64,000 nucleotides of DNA from Sanguinoderma infundibulare (GCA_032821775.1 JAVLRN010000005.1:1798001-1862000); one strand, 5' to 3'. Counted from the first letter of the stretch, positions 21,007 through 33,814 are shown. A program made the numbers and translations. Notes: generated from the letters alone by a model not told the origin.

Positions 21007-22467
21007 ATGGCCAACTTCTCTCTTTCTTCCTATCGTTACTCTTCTTTCGGTAAGCCTAACCGCAACATTTGATCTCGCCGACCCGAGATGTTTACCGATG
21101 GTCACTTTTAGCTCTTTTCACTCTCTGCAATGCTCTCCTGGTCGTGATCGGGGTGTGGAATCTGACATTAGCTCAAGAACTCGGGTGGAATCGTGCGTAA
21201 CAGTCTTCTCGAGCACAACGCTGTCTTCCTGACACACCCATGATTTACAGCACTCATTGATGCATACCTCATCGCGATCGGTGCGGCCGGCATCCTTTGG
21301 ATGTTCCCAGTGATGTTCCTCGACCAACTACGCAAAAACGCCCTTGTCAGTCGGGTTTGGTTTGAGTGTGTGTGGGTCTGTCTGTTCTGGCTCTTGAACC
21401 TCGGTACGTTCCCTTTTTCGTGCTAGGAAAATGTCGCCCTAACTGTCTTGCAGCTGGCTCCACCGCTGTCACCGCCATGTTGCCAGGCCTGATGTGCAGC
21501 TTTCCAGGTGAGCTGGTCTTCATATTCGCCTTGCCCCGTTCTAACGCGCTCCTCCCAAATAGCAAACCTCCTTTCTGGTGCATGCGCAACAACCAATGTG
21601 CTTCTCGCGTTTTCATGGATCGGCATGGTCAATTGTGAGTCGCTTCACGCGTGCGTTCTATTGCTGGCTCTCTGACCCCGTCCAGTGCTGGCCTACTTCT
21701 GCACGTTGATGGTCTCTTCAATCATCCACATGAGTGATGACTCCACAGTTTGGAGCGCACACACGAGAACCTATCCGTGGTACAAGCTACGCGAGCAGCT
21801 CAACAGCGCTAAGCCCTCCCCCGTGCGCACAACGTGGTCGAAGCAGCCTCTCCCCTCGGCCGCGCCCTCGATCCGCCTCCCTGCGGACTTCTCAGACCGC
21901 ATGGTTGCGAGCAGCAGGCTCAAGAGTTCGGCTATGCGGAGTTCCACGATGAAGAGCTCTGCGTTCAACAGCTCGACGTTCAACAACGAAAAACTCTCCG
22001 CCGTGCCCTCCGCGCTTCGCCAAACGAAGACGCCGTTCACCGGGAACAAGTCAGCCATGATCCTCCAGAGCGCATGGATCTCCGCAACCGTCACACCCGC
22101 CTCCCCGCGCTCCGACGAGTCGTCCGAGTACTCGTCCGGGTCAGGCGGCACTCGTTCCGATCTGACGTCGACGCCGACGGGTATCCCCCCATCGGCCATG
22201 TACGTCCCGTTCTCGTCGACGATCAAGCCTTCCCCCGCGGTGCCCCCGCGGTCAAGCTCATTAGCGACGTCGTTCGGCCAACCCCCGATGAGCGCCGTCC
22301 TTACGCCTTCACGCAAGGGTAGCCTGCATTCCGCCGCCCTGATGCCGTCGCCAAAGCCGCCAGCGGTCGCGAATCCGCCAGCGAACGGGCAGCGGAAGCC
22401 CAAACGCAAATCGAACCGTCCACCGCCACTCGACATGACGCGCCTGCACTCCGCATATGGCCGGTGA
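21007..22467 (+). CDS. Four-helix membrane protein with long Ser/Pro-rich tail (394 aa), paralogue 2
   Basis: Paralogue of the gene at 14015-15485. Four hydrophobic segments occupy roughly the first 150 residues, followed by a tail of about 240 residues dominated by Ser, Pro, Thr and basic residues, ending near a KRKSNRPPP cluster. Exons: 21007-21049, 21112-21192, 21251-21403, 21454-21507, 21563-21634 and 21686-22467. All five introns are in phase 1. Exon 2 is 81 nt, as in the paralogue, and carries the shared VWNLTLAQELG block. FECVWVCLFWLLNLAGS matches the YECAWTGVLSTMHLASS of the paralogue. The tail contains many possible phosphorylation sites, but that is inference from composition only. 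The function is unknown. Confidence 0.8.
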
Positions 22468-23221
22468 GGGAGACGCCAGGTGTCCGCGAGCGGCCCTGGC
22501 GCACCCTGGGCGGAGACTCGAACATCGTTACGAGTCTCTGCCCGGGATAGACAGCGTCGCCGCGCGATGTTGCTGTCGTCTGTGTACAACCTGCGGTTGT
22601 TGTTGTTGTATCAGTAGTGGTTGTAGGAGTGTGTACGAGCTGTTGTGCTTATTACTTGCTTTTGGAATTCAACTATGGGTTTTTGTTGACCTGTTCGACG
22701 ACGTGCTGAACTGACGAGTTGTTAGGGATCCGAGGGTCGACTGGGCTTGAAGCTGAAAGACCGATAAACCTGTACTTTTGGTGAGGAGTCTGCTGCCATC
22801 ATCCACAGCCATTGCCACGCGAGCTCGGACACGCCTCCATAGTAAGCGGAGCGAGTTCCAGGACTGAGGGACAACCAACGGAAAGCGGGGAAAGCTTACA
22901 CACGAAAAAGGAATTCTGCATGAATCGGCAGTCGGTGACTCTGCTCTCGGACTCGGAGCAGTGGTCGCAGTGGTCGCAGTGAGCCCACGTGGAATGCACC
23001 TATCCATGAGCGCCTGCAGCGCTGTGCATGAGCCGCTAAAAGGGTGTCCCAAACCCTTCTTCCAACCTTTCGTTTCGGCTCTTCTCCGACGTCGTTTCAG
23101 ATAATAATGCGTGTTTCAGTTCCAAGAAGCCACTAGTTCCCGTGTATAGTGTACCGAGTCCGCGACAATAAATAAGGAACGACGCATGTACTTGTACAAG
23201 TCCGCTCTCCTCCCGCATCGC
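22468..23221. other. Convergent intergenic region
   Basis: About 750 bases between two gene 3' ends. It holds a short direct repeat of 'gcagtggtc' near 22960-22980. A minus-strand open frame at 23052-22669 matches nothing I know, and I do not call it a gene. Confidence 0.45.
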
Positions 23222-26200
23222 CTACCAGAATATACACCTCTTCTCCTGCGGCGGGTTCAACTGGCGGGCGGAAGAAGTCAGCGTATGACGCTTGGGGATC
23301 GACGAAGGACTATACACTATAAGTAAGGAACAGCACTGACCTTGGCATCCGGCGAGCACTTGAACGCTGCCGCGAACTCTGGTATGTTCGACACCGTGCC
23401 GTGCACGCGGTACCGATTCGGCGAGTGCGGGTCGGTGCGCACTCTTGCAACCTGCGTCAAAGTCGTTGTGTGAGTGTCTACATCAACCAAGCAAAAAAGA
23501 TGCTGCAACGACGCACTGCAGACTCAGGCTTGATGTTCTGGCCCCAGCTGCGGGCGAACGAGATGAAGAACAGTTGTTCGCTAACACGACAAGCAATAAG
23601 GATCTGTTCGGCGACACGGGCTTGGCGTAGACCACGCTTACCGGGTGTAGTTCAGTCCGGGGAGGAGGAACTCGGTCGCGTCGTCGTACTGCGCCTTCCA
23701 AGCACGGAACGCTTGGATGAGACCGCTGTCCCCGATGTTCTCTCCAGACGTGCTGTGTGCGAAAGCACATCAGCGGATCGTCAAAAACACCATTTTGCTG
23801 ACACATCGACGCACAGGTTTCCATTGACGTGGATCTTGCCCCCCTTGCCATCATCAACGGTGTAATCTGCAACGGACTCCATAAGTCACAGATGTGAGAG
23901 TAACAGGAAGAGAGGCGTACTGGAGTATTGGTCGACGATGCACTTTTGCCTGACCTTGAAGCCCTCGCTGGTCGTATTCGTCCACCACTGTTCCAACTTG
24001 CCGTTTTGGTTGTACAGCCGACCGGCAGAGTCGAAGGCATGCTGCGCGAGTTGCGACATCAGCGCAAAGATACCAACGAAGCGTGAGAGGCGGAGACGTA
24101 CCGTGAGCTCATGGGCAGCGACTTGTCCGAACGAACCGTAGTTGACATAACCAGGCCTGCGACACGAGTTGGGTTGAGATCGAAATGTCCACAGTCATGT
24201 ACGACACTCACCAGTCTCTACGGAAGAAAGGAGGCCGCAGGATACCGGCCGGGAAGACAATCTGGAGACATGCATGTCAGCCTCAGATTAAAAGCAACCA
24301 TCAGGTCAAACCCACCTCGTTGGCAGGCGGGTTGAAGTACGCATTGACAGTGGAGGCATACATCTCCCAAGCCTGGGGATCGCGTCGCTTGCCAACCTGG
24401 AACCATGTGCGAATCTGGTCGGCGACCCTGCGAGCGGGAGAGGGTTGGCGTTCAGTAAAGAATTTGAGCAAAGATGATTCCCGTGTGATACTCACTCTGC
24501 GCTCAACATGTTCTCAAAGAAGGTATCGTTGCTGATCTTCACGCGGTAGTACCAGTTGACAAGGGAGCGAGGGTCCTCGGTGTTCGGCGAGAGCGGATAT
24601 CCGACCTTGACTCGAAGAGCATCCGCCTGCAGAACGTCGATCAGAAAACCCCATATTAGAGGCAGGCCTAGAAAGCAAACCTACCTTTCCAGCAGCCGCA
24701 GTGGAACTCTCCTCGTCCATCCACTCGAGCTTCTTCAAAGACTCCTTGAATGCGCCAATGATATCTATCCATCCACGCTCAGTACACAACTCATCTACTG
24801 CAACCAAGCGGGAGAGCATACCAGTGATAACCTTCGTGGCCACCTTCCGCGAGTCGCCGCCAAACGTCTCTCTCACGAAGTACCTTCCGAGCCCAAAGCC
24901 CAAAGCAGACTCCACGCGGGACACACAGTACTCTGCGCGATCGCCGACCGCACCCTTCTTGATGCCGTTGAGGACCTCGTCGAGGCTCCTCACCGCCTTC
25001 CACGCCTCAGTCTCGACGCCGAGGAACGACGCGTACTCGAGCCCGGCACGGGTGATGAAGTAAGCCTCGAGCACATCCTTGTTGGTGTCGTTCAGGATGT
25101 GCGAGAGGCTGCGGAGGTACGTCGGCGAGGTGAGGATGATCGTGTCCGGGAAGTTGCGCGGGGCGAATGTGGAGAAGTACGTCGAGAAATCGAACTCTGG
25201 GAGCGACTCGCTGACGTTCTTGAACGGAGTAGGGTTGTAGGTCGCGATCGGATCCTGGTACAAAACGTCGCTGAAAGGGGATGCGTGTGAGAGGGCTGGT
25301 AGAAGACCGAAGGGGATGTAAGACTTACAGGTCAAGGCTGGCGTTCGCAATGCGTTTCTCGAACTCGATGACAGCCTTCGCTAGCCTGTGCGCACGATCG
25401 ACACGATTCTCAGGGGTTTCCTTACCGCCATCGTCGTCATCGCCCCATGGCGGCCAGGGCCAGGGCGGCCAAATCCTGAGGCGCTCTTCGTGAACGACTA
25501 GCTTAGACGTCTCCTCATCCATGATGACCTGTTCCTCCAGAACTGTGTCCTCCTTGTTGTCAAGCGTGACAAGAAGACGCTGCAGAGTGTTACGGTACAG
25601 GGCGACGATATCTTCTTCCTCGTAATATTCCTACGGGGACGTTAAACCAACGAAGCAAAGCGCAAGTAAGATTTATGGTACCTTTGAAGGGAGACCCAAA
25701 TCTGGCTGACTGATCCAGAGCGTCATTAGGTTGGGGTCGTTTCCGACATCTCCGTCAATAGCGTAAGAGAACAAGCCTCCAATGCCTGACGTGCAATGAG
25801 AACCGCGACCCGAAACGCTGGACAGGAAGGACGTCTACTCACCGCGCGAGTGAAGGAAAGCAACCGCGGCCGTCAATCTCTCTCTGTCCTGATCCGACTT
25901 CGACTTGAGGTTATCGACGACGGTCCTCTTGCCGCGGAACACCTCCCGGATCTTCTCAGTGAGCTCCTTGAGAGGAGCTTCGCCGAGCTCGTTCAAGTGG
26001 TTCTCGTCCATGCACGACTGGTAAAGCCCGCGTAGCTTCTTGAGCAGCTGCTCGTCGTACGGGTCAGAAATCACCAGGGACGACGCGGCAGAAAAGTGAG
26101 AGGACGAGTCTTGGGAGAGAATCTGCTGGAGGAGTCGCTTGTTCTGTTGGGCAATCTCCTCGAAGTGACTGAACCGGCCCTTGTCGGAGGGGACGGGGTT

Positions 26201-26894
26201 TGCCTTGAGCCACCCGCCATCTGGAGATGCGTGAAGACAGGAAGGAAAGAGAGCAGCAGCGGGCACTTACTGGCAAAGTCATAGAAGTTGTCACATGGAT
26301 CCTCGGTCTCGTCGAGGGAGGAAAGCACGGAGGAAGCGAGACTGATGCACGACGCGGACAGACATACGGGCTACCGAAAAAGAAAAGACATTCGGACCAT
26401 GAGCGGAGGGAAAGGCATGTGTGGGAACGCACCTCTTGCGGAGGAGCCGTTGGACCCGGCGGGGCGGGGAGAGAAACGGTGGTGGTGACATGTGAGGTAG
26501 TTGTCGCCGTAGCCGTGGACGTAACGGTGACAGTCGCGGTCGTCCGTCCTGGCCCACCGCCGCTGTTGAGCCTGTGTTGTGCACCGGCGAAAAGGCCGAT
26601 AAAGATAGAGCTTAGAAGCAGGAAGACGAGAGTCGCAATCAAGAGGACTTTGGTCAATGGAGATAGAGGCTCCTGCACGATGGCGGTAAGGCGGTCGATG
26701 AACGAAGGCTCTTCTTCTTGGTCCGCAAGGGTTTCGTCCGGGTGAGAGACATTCTGAAGGAGCGGGGCCGTTTCTGATCGAGGTAATGGTTGAACGTGAG
26801 ACGACAGCACCGACATAACGACAAAGAGTGCGAGAGAAAGTAAGGATTGCGTACCTTGGTCCGTAGACGGTCTCGGTGCTCGCGTATCCGCCAT
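23222..26894 (-). CDS. M13 (neprilysin/endothelin-converting-enzyme-like) zinc metallopeptidase, type II membrane protein
   Basis: M13 peptidases are zinc ectoenzymes that cut oligopeptides outside the cell or in the secretory lumen. The N-terminus is cytosolic and acidic, followed by one membrane helix (about residues 56-77, KVLLIATLVFLLL...), a Thr/Val-rich stalk and a Cys-containing entry ending in ETEDPCDNFYDFA. Catalytic parts, in order, are the NAYFNPPANE motif, ILRPPFF, the zinc motif HELTH (VAAHELT joined to HAFDSAG across an intron) and GENIGDSGL, which supplies the third zinc ligand Glu and the Asp. The C-terminus LNPPQEKRCIFW ends Cys-x-x-Trp, as in the family. Final exons are 23451-23341 and 23260-23222. 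The start at 26894 (MADTRAPRP) joins after intron 1 to ETAPLLQ. There are many short introns; not every exon edge was checked. Confidence 0.9.
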
Positions 26895-27233
26895 GCCGGC
26901 GGGGTGTGGTGGCCAAGACACGACGCGTGGAGTGCAGCGAGCAGCCTGCTCAGCGCTCATGCTGCAGGACTCGGACTCGCCGGTCAGCTTCAACTCATAA
27001 GCGCCCTTCGCTCTCGTCCACGTGGCCGCGAATCGGCGTGGACCGGACATCCGTGTGGCTGTGCCCCTCTCTGAACAATGACATCAGTCGGATCCCTCAT
27101 GTTGGAATCAAGGTGATGCGCAGAATATTCCAGCAGCCGTACAATTTCAACCATTTGATTATGTAGCTCGAGCAACAAAGTGACATGCAACAACAGAGCA
27201 ACTCGAATATTGTTTGACGATAGCTGGCCTCAA
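26895..27233. other. Intergenic region
   Basis: About 340 bases between the start of the M13 peptidase gene and the end of the scramblase gene, both on the minus strand. It should contain the peptidase promoter. No other feature was seen. Confidence 0.45.
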
Positions 27234-28850
27234 TCACTCTCCGGTAGATTCAAACAAGAAGAAACCGCCACTGGAACGAGGCGCAACAGGTCAGCCATGA
27301 TTCAATTACCCAGAGATCCCAGACCTTACCCTCCAGGTCCAGAGTGCCTAGAGAAGTAATCAAAGTCGATATTGACTGTGCACACAGTCAGCGTCGGCCG
27401 CGTTGAAGGTCAACATACAAGACGCCCTACCAGCAGTGGCCAGGATGAGCTATTCAAAGGACTGGCATTAGTAACATATCGTCGTGTTTGGAACGCAGAA
27501 AGCACTTACTGCGCGCTCATCGATGCTCAACTCACGGATGAGATAAGGGTTCTGGGAGAGTTCCTCCGCCTCATTAGGCTCGCTAGCAATAAAGTTGATG
27601 AAATATTGCCCTATCGAGAAGACAAAATCAATACAAGGCTTAGAAACATGCTTGACCGACATACCTGTGTCCGTGAAAACCTACGTGTCCATTTAGCCAT
27701 TGTGACCCCTTCCCAATGGCAAACACTCACCTCGCGCCCGAACCCACGCCACGCGCGGTTCACGCTCGCAACAGGCAGTCCTTGGTCGTCCCGGAGCGTA
27801 AAGTGCCATGCCCAGAAGCCCCCGTCTATCTCCGCGAATTGATGGAACATGTCGGGCTTGGGTTCGGGCTCCGGCTCTGGTTCTGGCTCGTCGACTTTGG
27901 TCAATATTCGATGCGGCGTTTGGCGAAGGAACAGGTCATATCGTCTCCTCCACGGATGCCAGCGCTGCTGCACTTCCGCAAACGTCTCCAGAACGAGCTC
28001 TCCTCCTTGGGTGTATTGGTCGAAGTCCTTCAGTCGTTGAACGGACATCCGGGAGTTGATGAACGCGAAGGGTCGTCGAATCTACCGCTCGCGCATGAGC
28101 ACACCAGTCGATCACCTGGAGTCACAATGACGACAGCAAGACCTACCCAAAGGATAGGTGAGCCTTCGGCGTCCATCACAACAGCACGGAACGGTCGGTG
28201 CGTGCGGAAGATCTGTCTCGAGAATGTGGCCAACAGTCCGCGGGGCTCTTCAGCGATGTACCCAAGCGTCTCCCCACGTTCGTCCGCTACACATGCCCGA
28301 CTGTCAACCTCGTGTCCCCGTGCACTGAAGTGCAGGCGCACTCACTTATCACGTATCGGTTCGTCTGTTCAAACCCGACGAAGACGTTTAGTACCTCGAA
28401 CAGCCTGCCACCCACTCGTCTGCTTTCCTTCTTCCTGAACTCAATATGTCAAGCGCACCGTGTAACGACCAGCCTCTCGTTCTGCAACAACCTCCTCAAA
28501 CCTTCCTCGGGATCACGCGACGGTGTGCGCATGCTCTGTTCCCAGAGCGGCGACTCCTCTGCAGAGGACTGTGGTTCCGACTCGTGCGGGGAACTGGTCC
28601 AGGAGTTCCAGCTGGCGGACTGGGCTTGTTCGTCAGGACGCGGCTCTGGCTTGGTACGGGGTTGCCTAGGGTGGAGTTGCGGCCGCTCGCGTCCTACGCC
28701 CGGTCTTGGCTTTTCAAAGCGCGAGAGTGCGTAGGTCCGCGCGGCGAGAACGCCATTAATATTGAGCGCAGGGGTGCGCCGTAGACATGAGTTTCGGGCA
28801 GATTGGGCGAAGAGGGAGAGATAACGCGGGGTCGTCCTCAGAGCCAGCAT
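27234..28850 (-). CDS. Mitochondrial phospholipid scramblase-family protein (AIM25-like)
   Basis: A member of the scramblase/LURAP-fold family, whose yeast form (Aim25) is mitochondrial. The N-terminus (MLALRTTPRYLSLFAQSARN) is basic and hydroxylated, like a mitochondrial presequence. The middle has LFEVLNVFVGFEQTNRYVI, TDERGETLGYIAEE and RTHRPFRAVVMDAEGSPIL. IRRPFAFINSRM follows, then DMFHQFAEIDGGFWAWHF and VNRAWRGFGRE. A very small exon encodes VFTDTG, followed by QYFINFIASEP and RELSIDERALILATAVNID with FDYFSRHS at the C-terminus. The protein ends GGGFFLFESTGE. All of these are in family order. A Glu/Pro dipeptide run (EPEPEPEPEPKP) is inserted in the middle. The gene is divergent from MSS51, with 258 bases between starts. 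Confidence 0.88.
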
Positions 28851-29108
28851 CTTCTACGACTTACTGAGACATGGCCAGAGAAGCGGACACGACCGAGAGG
28901 AGCAAGGTGAGCCAAGGGCGATCGAGGTCGGAGGACGGTATCAGAGACGCGCGCGAGGTCGACGCGGCAAATCGGCACGCCTCGACGCTGCAGTCGAGTC
29001 TTGAGTTGGACCGTCACGGTCGCCCACGGCTCACACACCCATTTTCTGCGCCCTTCGCTCGTGCCGGTGCAGCAGGTCTACCGCCGAGTGCTGTGGCCCT
29101 CGTCATCC
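28851..29108. promoter_or_regulatory. Divergent promoter region, scramblase-family gene and MSS51
   Basis: These 258 bases separate the start codons of two mitochondrial-protein genes that point away from each other. The shared promoter is inferred from orientation; I see no clear TATA box. Confidence 0.45.
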
Positions 29109-30950
29109 ATGCTCTCTCACACGCCGCGGAGAGCGACCCGAATCCTCCTAGCTCACAGCGGCCGGCCGTCAGCATGCCTGTCTCGCAGTCTCGCTCCTTC
29201 CCATCTGCCGTCTCCTTTGCTCTCCGGCGTCTCATACACCAGCACACGGACGTTTCTCAGCTGGTTCAAAAGCAAGCCTAAGGACTCGCCGTTCGGCGCG
29301 GCTTCCAAGGGCGCAGAAAAGAAGACACCTATCCTCTCTCAAGACGACCTCTTCCACCCGTTCTCGAAATCGCCCTTCCCTGCCATCCGTGCGCGCGGTG
29401 AGGCGATCAAGCAGCTGGCCCCGTGTCCTGTGTGTGCAAGCGAGCACAATCACGGAGCGCACTCGCATCATGGCCACGAGACAAAGTCGGTCTCATTCGA
29501 GTGCCCGGACTGCGGATGGCCGACACACTGTTCGGAGGAGCATTGGGCAGGGGACCAGGAGCACCAGAAGTATTGCGGGAGGTTGAGGGAAGTCAACGAG
29601 GACGAGCACGATTTGAGAAGTGGGAGGAGGATGAAGGAGTTTGAACTACCAGGTGCGGCTCCCGTACTGCTCCTTGCGAGTGGCTGGTGGTAATAGAGAA
29701 GCTCGTATGTTGCTGCAGGTCCACAGGATTCGGAAGCCGCGATCTCGTTCGCGAATTGGGATGTGTTCTGGTACACGCGAGAGTTTCCGTCGATGGACTC
29801 GGAGCGTTCGAGGAGGCATGCGAGCAAGATCCTCACGTACCCGATCACGATTGGTTCGGTGCTACACCAGTTCAGCAACCTCTCACTGAACAACCAGCGG
29901 TTGACTCCCGAGGGTAGCCGTTCACTTGCCGGTACGCCGTGTCAGATTCATATTCAATTGTCGATCATTTCCCTCATACGCGAACCCCGTATAGCGTTAC
30001 GAACAAACCTCCACGTCCCACCAGGCGCACCGGAAACGCCTGATGCTGCCATCACCAAGCCTCAGATGCGGATATTCGTGCTCGGTGCTCGTGCGGAGTC
30101 ATCGCTGCCACCCCACGTCTGGGAGCAGCTTTGTCTGCTCTTCCCGTCTGCGCTATTTCACCTCTTTTTCATCGGTCCTCAAGTTTCGTTGCCGAAGCCA
30201 GCAAGCGAGGTGAACAAGATGCCTAAGAGCAGCGAAGCATCCTCTCAATCATCTGGCACTGCATCGGAATCGTCGGCATCTTCGCCTGCTGCGAAGGAGA
30301 CAGGTGAAGCCAACACGCCGACGGAGAAACAGGTCGTTACAGAGCCCGCGGAGGAGAAACCAGTATACCTGCCCAATGTTTACGAGCCTCCTACCCCTGC
30401 TCCCATTGCACGACTGAAGCGGACACGGTCGTCGATCGAGCAATACGGCGTTCCTTCATACACGGTCCCGTACACCGCTCAGCTCACGATCACCGGCATG
30501 CAGGCGAACTACAGCGAGGTGCACGCGCAGTTCCAGGAGACGTTCGACCCCTACACAGACTGCTTCTTCCTCTTCTCGCCCGGGCTCGGCTTCCCCTCGC
30601 CCAACTCGGTGAACGAGGCGACGGGTGAACCGCTCCTCCAAGTCGCGTCTCCGACGGAGTGGGGTCCCGTGCTGCCGCAGCTATTGGCGACCAAGTGCCC
30701 GATCTTCGTCACCGGGTTCTCGCCGGCGGACGTAGAGCGGGACGTGAAGTCGTTGTCGACCGCACCCGATGTCGCTGGGGAGTTCGACTGGGTGATCACG
30801 CCGGGCCCGAACGCTTTCCTGAGCGAGAAGTGGGAGGTGGCGGACTTTGACCCGCGGGTGATGGTGAAGACGAACTGGGGCTTGTGGGGTATCCGGGGGA
30901 AGAGGAGGGAGGTGCGGGAACGGTCGAGCTTCCTTGGGTTCAATCTATGA
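29109..30950 (+). CDS. MSS51: MSS51-like mitochondrial translation factor (570 aa)
   Basis: In yeast, Mss51 activates translation of COX1 mRNA and couples it to cytochrome oxidase assembly. The sequence shows a basic, Ser/Arg-rich N-terminus like a mitochondrial presequence, then LSQDDLFHPFSKSPFPAIR. A cysteine/histidine zinc-binding segment follows (CPVCASEHNHGAHSHH, then CPDCGWPTHCSEEHW and HQKYC), which is the MYND-like finger of the family. Downstream are ISFANWDVFWYTREFPSMD, ILTYPITIGSVLHQFS and, near the end, DWVITPGPNAFLSEKWEV. Exons: 29109-29652, 29719-29931 and 29995-30950. The first ATG of the frame was chosen; the frame is open further upstream but has no ATG. A low-complexity Ser/Glu/Thr insert (about residues 335-395) interrupts the C-terminal half. 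Confidence 0.88.
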
Positions 30951-31188
30951 GCATAGTAATCCGTAATACACACAAGCTAGACTACCACCGCTCTTGAGAC
31001 GCTGTTTGCTTGTTGGCGCTTGCAAGGAGGGGGCCACTGACGCGAAAGACGCGTGTCACGTGCGAGTGTGGGGGACGCGTTGTTGAGCGGAAACGCGCTC
31101 TGAGCGGTTCACACTGCGGACCACCTCTCGACTCTCCTCCACGCGTCGCCGACGACGCTTGATACCCCGACGACGCTCACGACGCTCT

Positions 31189-33563
31189 ATGGTCTACCTA
31201 CCCCCACCCCACCTCGCCTCCGCGTCCCGACCATCCTATGCCGAAGCCTACGCCAAGATCCTCGCGTCACATCGACGCTCACCAAAGACCGCCGCGTCTT
31301 CGGTCATCATCCTCGTCGCGCCGGACGTCGACGCGCTATGCGCCTCCAAGATGCTCGCCGATCTCTTCAAGCAGGACGACGTCATGCACAGAATCATCCC
31401 CGTCTCCGGACACGCAGAGCTAGAGAGGATACGAAACGAACTCACAACCTACGCCGACGTACGTATCTCCCGGCCTCCATTTCCGAGCGTGGATAGGCTG
31501 ACCTTCGTTCCAGTTGCACACGCTGATCATGTTCAACATGGGTGCCATCCTCGACCTTCCGTCACCAGAGTGGTTTGGTGACTTCCCGATGACTCTCACT
31601 GTGCATGTCATCGATTCTTCAAGACCGCAGAACTTGTCGAGTGTCTTCGGCGGGGGCGAGAACGGTGACCGAATAGTGATTTGGGATGACGGCGACGTAG
31701 AACACTTAGAGGAGGAACGGAAAGCTTGGGAAACCCTGACGGTGAGTACTTGCTGAATCACGTCTCCGGACGCGACTCATCCCCGCGCATCCAGTATGCG
31801 CCTGAGGAAGACTCGGACTCGGACTCGGACTTCGACTCTGAAGACGAAGACGAGGACGAGGACGAAGAAGACGAGGGTGACGATGACGAGAGCTCAGCCT
31901 CTCCTTCAAGAAAACGCAAATCGCTCGACGAAGGTGGCCGGAAACGCGGCAAGCGGCGAAGAATCGATGTGAGTCTCCTTTCTCGCGACACCCGTCATTC
32001 CTTCACAGCGCGCATGCAGGAACCCAACCGTCTCTCGCGAGAAGAGCGCGCCCATCACGAAAACCGCCTCATAAAGTACTACCGCTCCGGAACCTGGCAC
32101 GGCCAAAGCGCGTCGGGTGCCATGTACATCCTCGCGACCGTCCTCGAGCGCGTCGACAGCGACCTACTATGGTTCGCGATCCTCGGCCTCACCTACCAGT
32201 ACATCACGTCCCGCATCTCCCGCGAGGACTACGACAAATACCAGGCCGTCTACCACGACGAGGTCGCGCGACTGAACCCCGTGCCGCCCTCCACCCTCGG
32301 GGACGACCTCAAGGCGGCAAACCCGGACGACCACTCCGTGTATGCGTCGGACGAATTCCGGTTCATGATGTTCCGGCACTGGAACCTGTACGACGCGATG
32401 TATCACTCGAGCTACGTCGCGAGCAAGCTCGGGATCTGGAAGGAGCGCGGTCGGAAGCGGCTGACGGGCCTGCTCGCGAAGATGGGCTTTTCGATCCCGG
32501 AGACGCAGCAGCCGTACGCGCACATGGCGAGGGACCTGAAGGAGAGCCTGAGGGAGAAGCTCGACCAGCTCGCGCCCGAGTACGGGCTGGTAGAGCTCTC
32601 GTACCCGTCGTTCATGCGGTGTTACGGATATCGGTCGCTGCCGCTTTCGGCTGGGGACGCCGTCGAGGCTCTCTCAGCCCTTCTGGACGTCGCTGGCGGG
32701 ACGCGTATAGAGGTTGAGGTCGAGGGCGCCCGGAATGGTGGGGAGTGGTTTGGAGGAGGGAAGTTGTGGGAGGGCGGGAAGGAAGGGAGGTACCACCGCG
32801 ACGAGCGAGAGAACGTGCCGCCCGCTATCCTCGCGAACGTCGTCAAGGCGCAAGCGAGAGCACAGGCGGGTGCAGACGGCAAAAAGGATGGCGAGGGCGA
32901 GGATGTGGATTGGTGGGTGAAGAACTTCTGGGCTTCGTTCGATGCGTTGAGCGAGTGCGTCCTCCTCTGTTTTGTCCATCCTTCGCTCGACGACTGATGT
33001 TAATACCTTCAGCATCGAGCGACTGAAAGAAGCAATCTCCCTATCAATGACTCTCCACCGTGCCATCATCCGACAAGGCTCGTCGATCATCGACAAGCAA
33101 GACATCAGGACCCTACGGGGTCATCGTGTCGTCGTCCTTACACAGGGCCCGGACCTCCCGCTCTTCATACACCCAGGTGTACTCGGTCGTTTGGCACTCT
33201 GGCTGGTCGACGCACTTCGTGATCGTGTCGAGGCCACAACCGCTGCCTACTCGCGAAGCAAACGAAAGAGTTTACCCTTTGTCCTCGCGTGTCTGAACGA
33301 GAAGACGGGGACGTATATCGTTGTGGGTGTGACCGGAGCGGCCGACTTCGACGACATCCGCAAGAAGTGAGTCTTCTCCCTCGAGTTTGAGTTCGGTGGT
33401 TGACTAGTCCTCCAGCGAATTCGGCCTCGCCTTCCTGGAAGCCAAGGACCGGTGTAATGCCCGTGCAAGGCACGGTACCTTCGACACGAGCGTCCTGGAG
33501 ATTGACAGGGATGACCTTCAAGTATTCCTTGAGACTCTGTGCGACGCTAGGGAGCGCTATTAA
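31189..33563 (+). CDS. CDC45: CDC45 replication initiation factor (702 aa)
   Basis: Cdc45 is the DHH-fold subunit of the replicative CMG helicase. The N-terminal DHH-like part includes VIILVAPDVDALCASKML and LHTLIMFNMGAILDLPS, then VHVIDSSRPQNLSS. A long acidic stretch (DSDSDSDFDSEDEDEDED region, near residues 168-200) followed by basic residues is typical. The C-terminal part includes LIKYYRSGTWHGQSASG and SDLLWFAILGLTYQYI, and ends FGLAFLEAKDRCNARARHG. Exons: 31189-31458, 31514-31741, 31795-31968, 32020-32954, 33013-33366 and 33416-33563, all phase-consistent. The intron at 31969-32019 has no stop, so retention cannot be excluded from sequence alone. The gene is convergent with HIS3. Confidence 0.95.
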
Positions 33564-33814
33564 GCACGCACTCACATTCTCTTTTCTTGATGCGCGCCGC
33601 ATGGTGCTTCACACTGTCATCGCTGGAACATCTCGCATTTGCTCTGTTAACGCTACCTGTATCAGTAGATAATGTATCACACGCATTGAACGATGATCGT
33701 TGAACCCTTCACATTGGTTAGGGAGGAGTCCATGAACCCCTTATTATACAAGCTGCATACCAGAACACCCTTGATAGATCACTCGCATACGCATTCGTCG
33801 CATCTGCTTATCTT

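Noticed and set aside
21771..22589. A 272-codon minus-strand frame
   Set aside because: It is the antisense shadow of the Ser/Pro-rich tail of the four-helix paralogue, whose exons are supported by splice sites and by its paralogue.
24556..25290. A 244-codon plus-strand frame
   Set aside because: It is antisense to M13 peptidase exons that carry family motifs.
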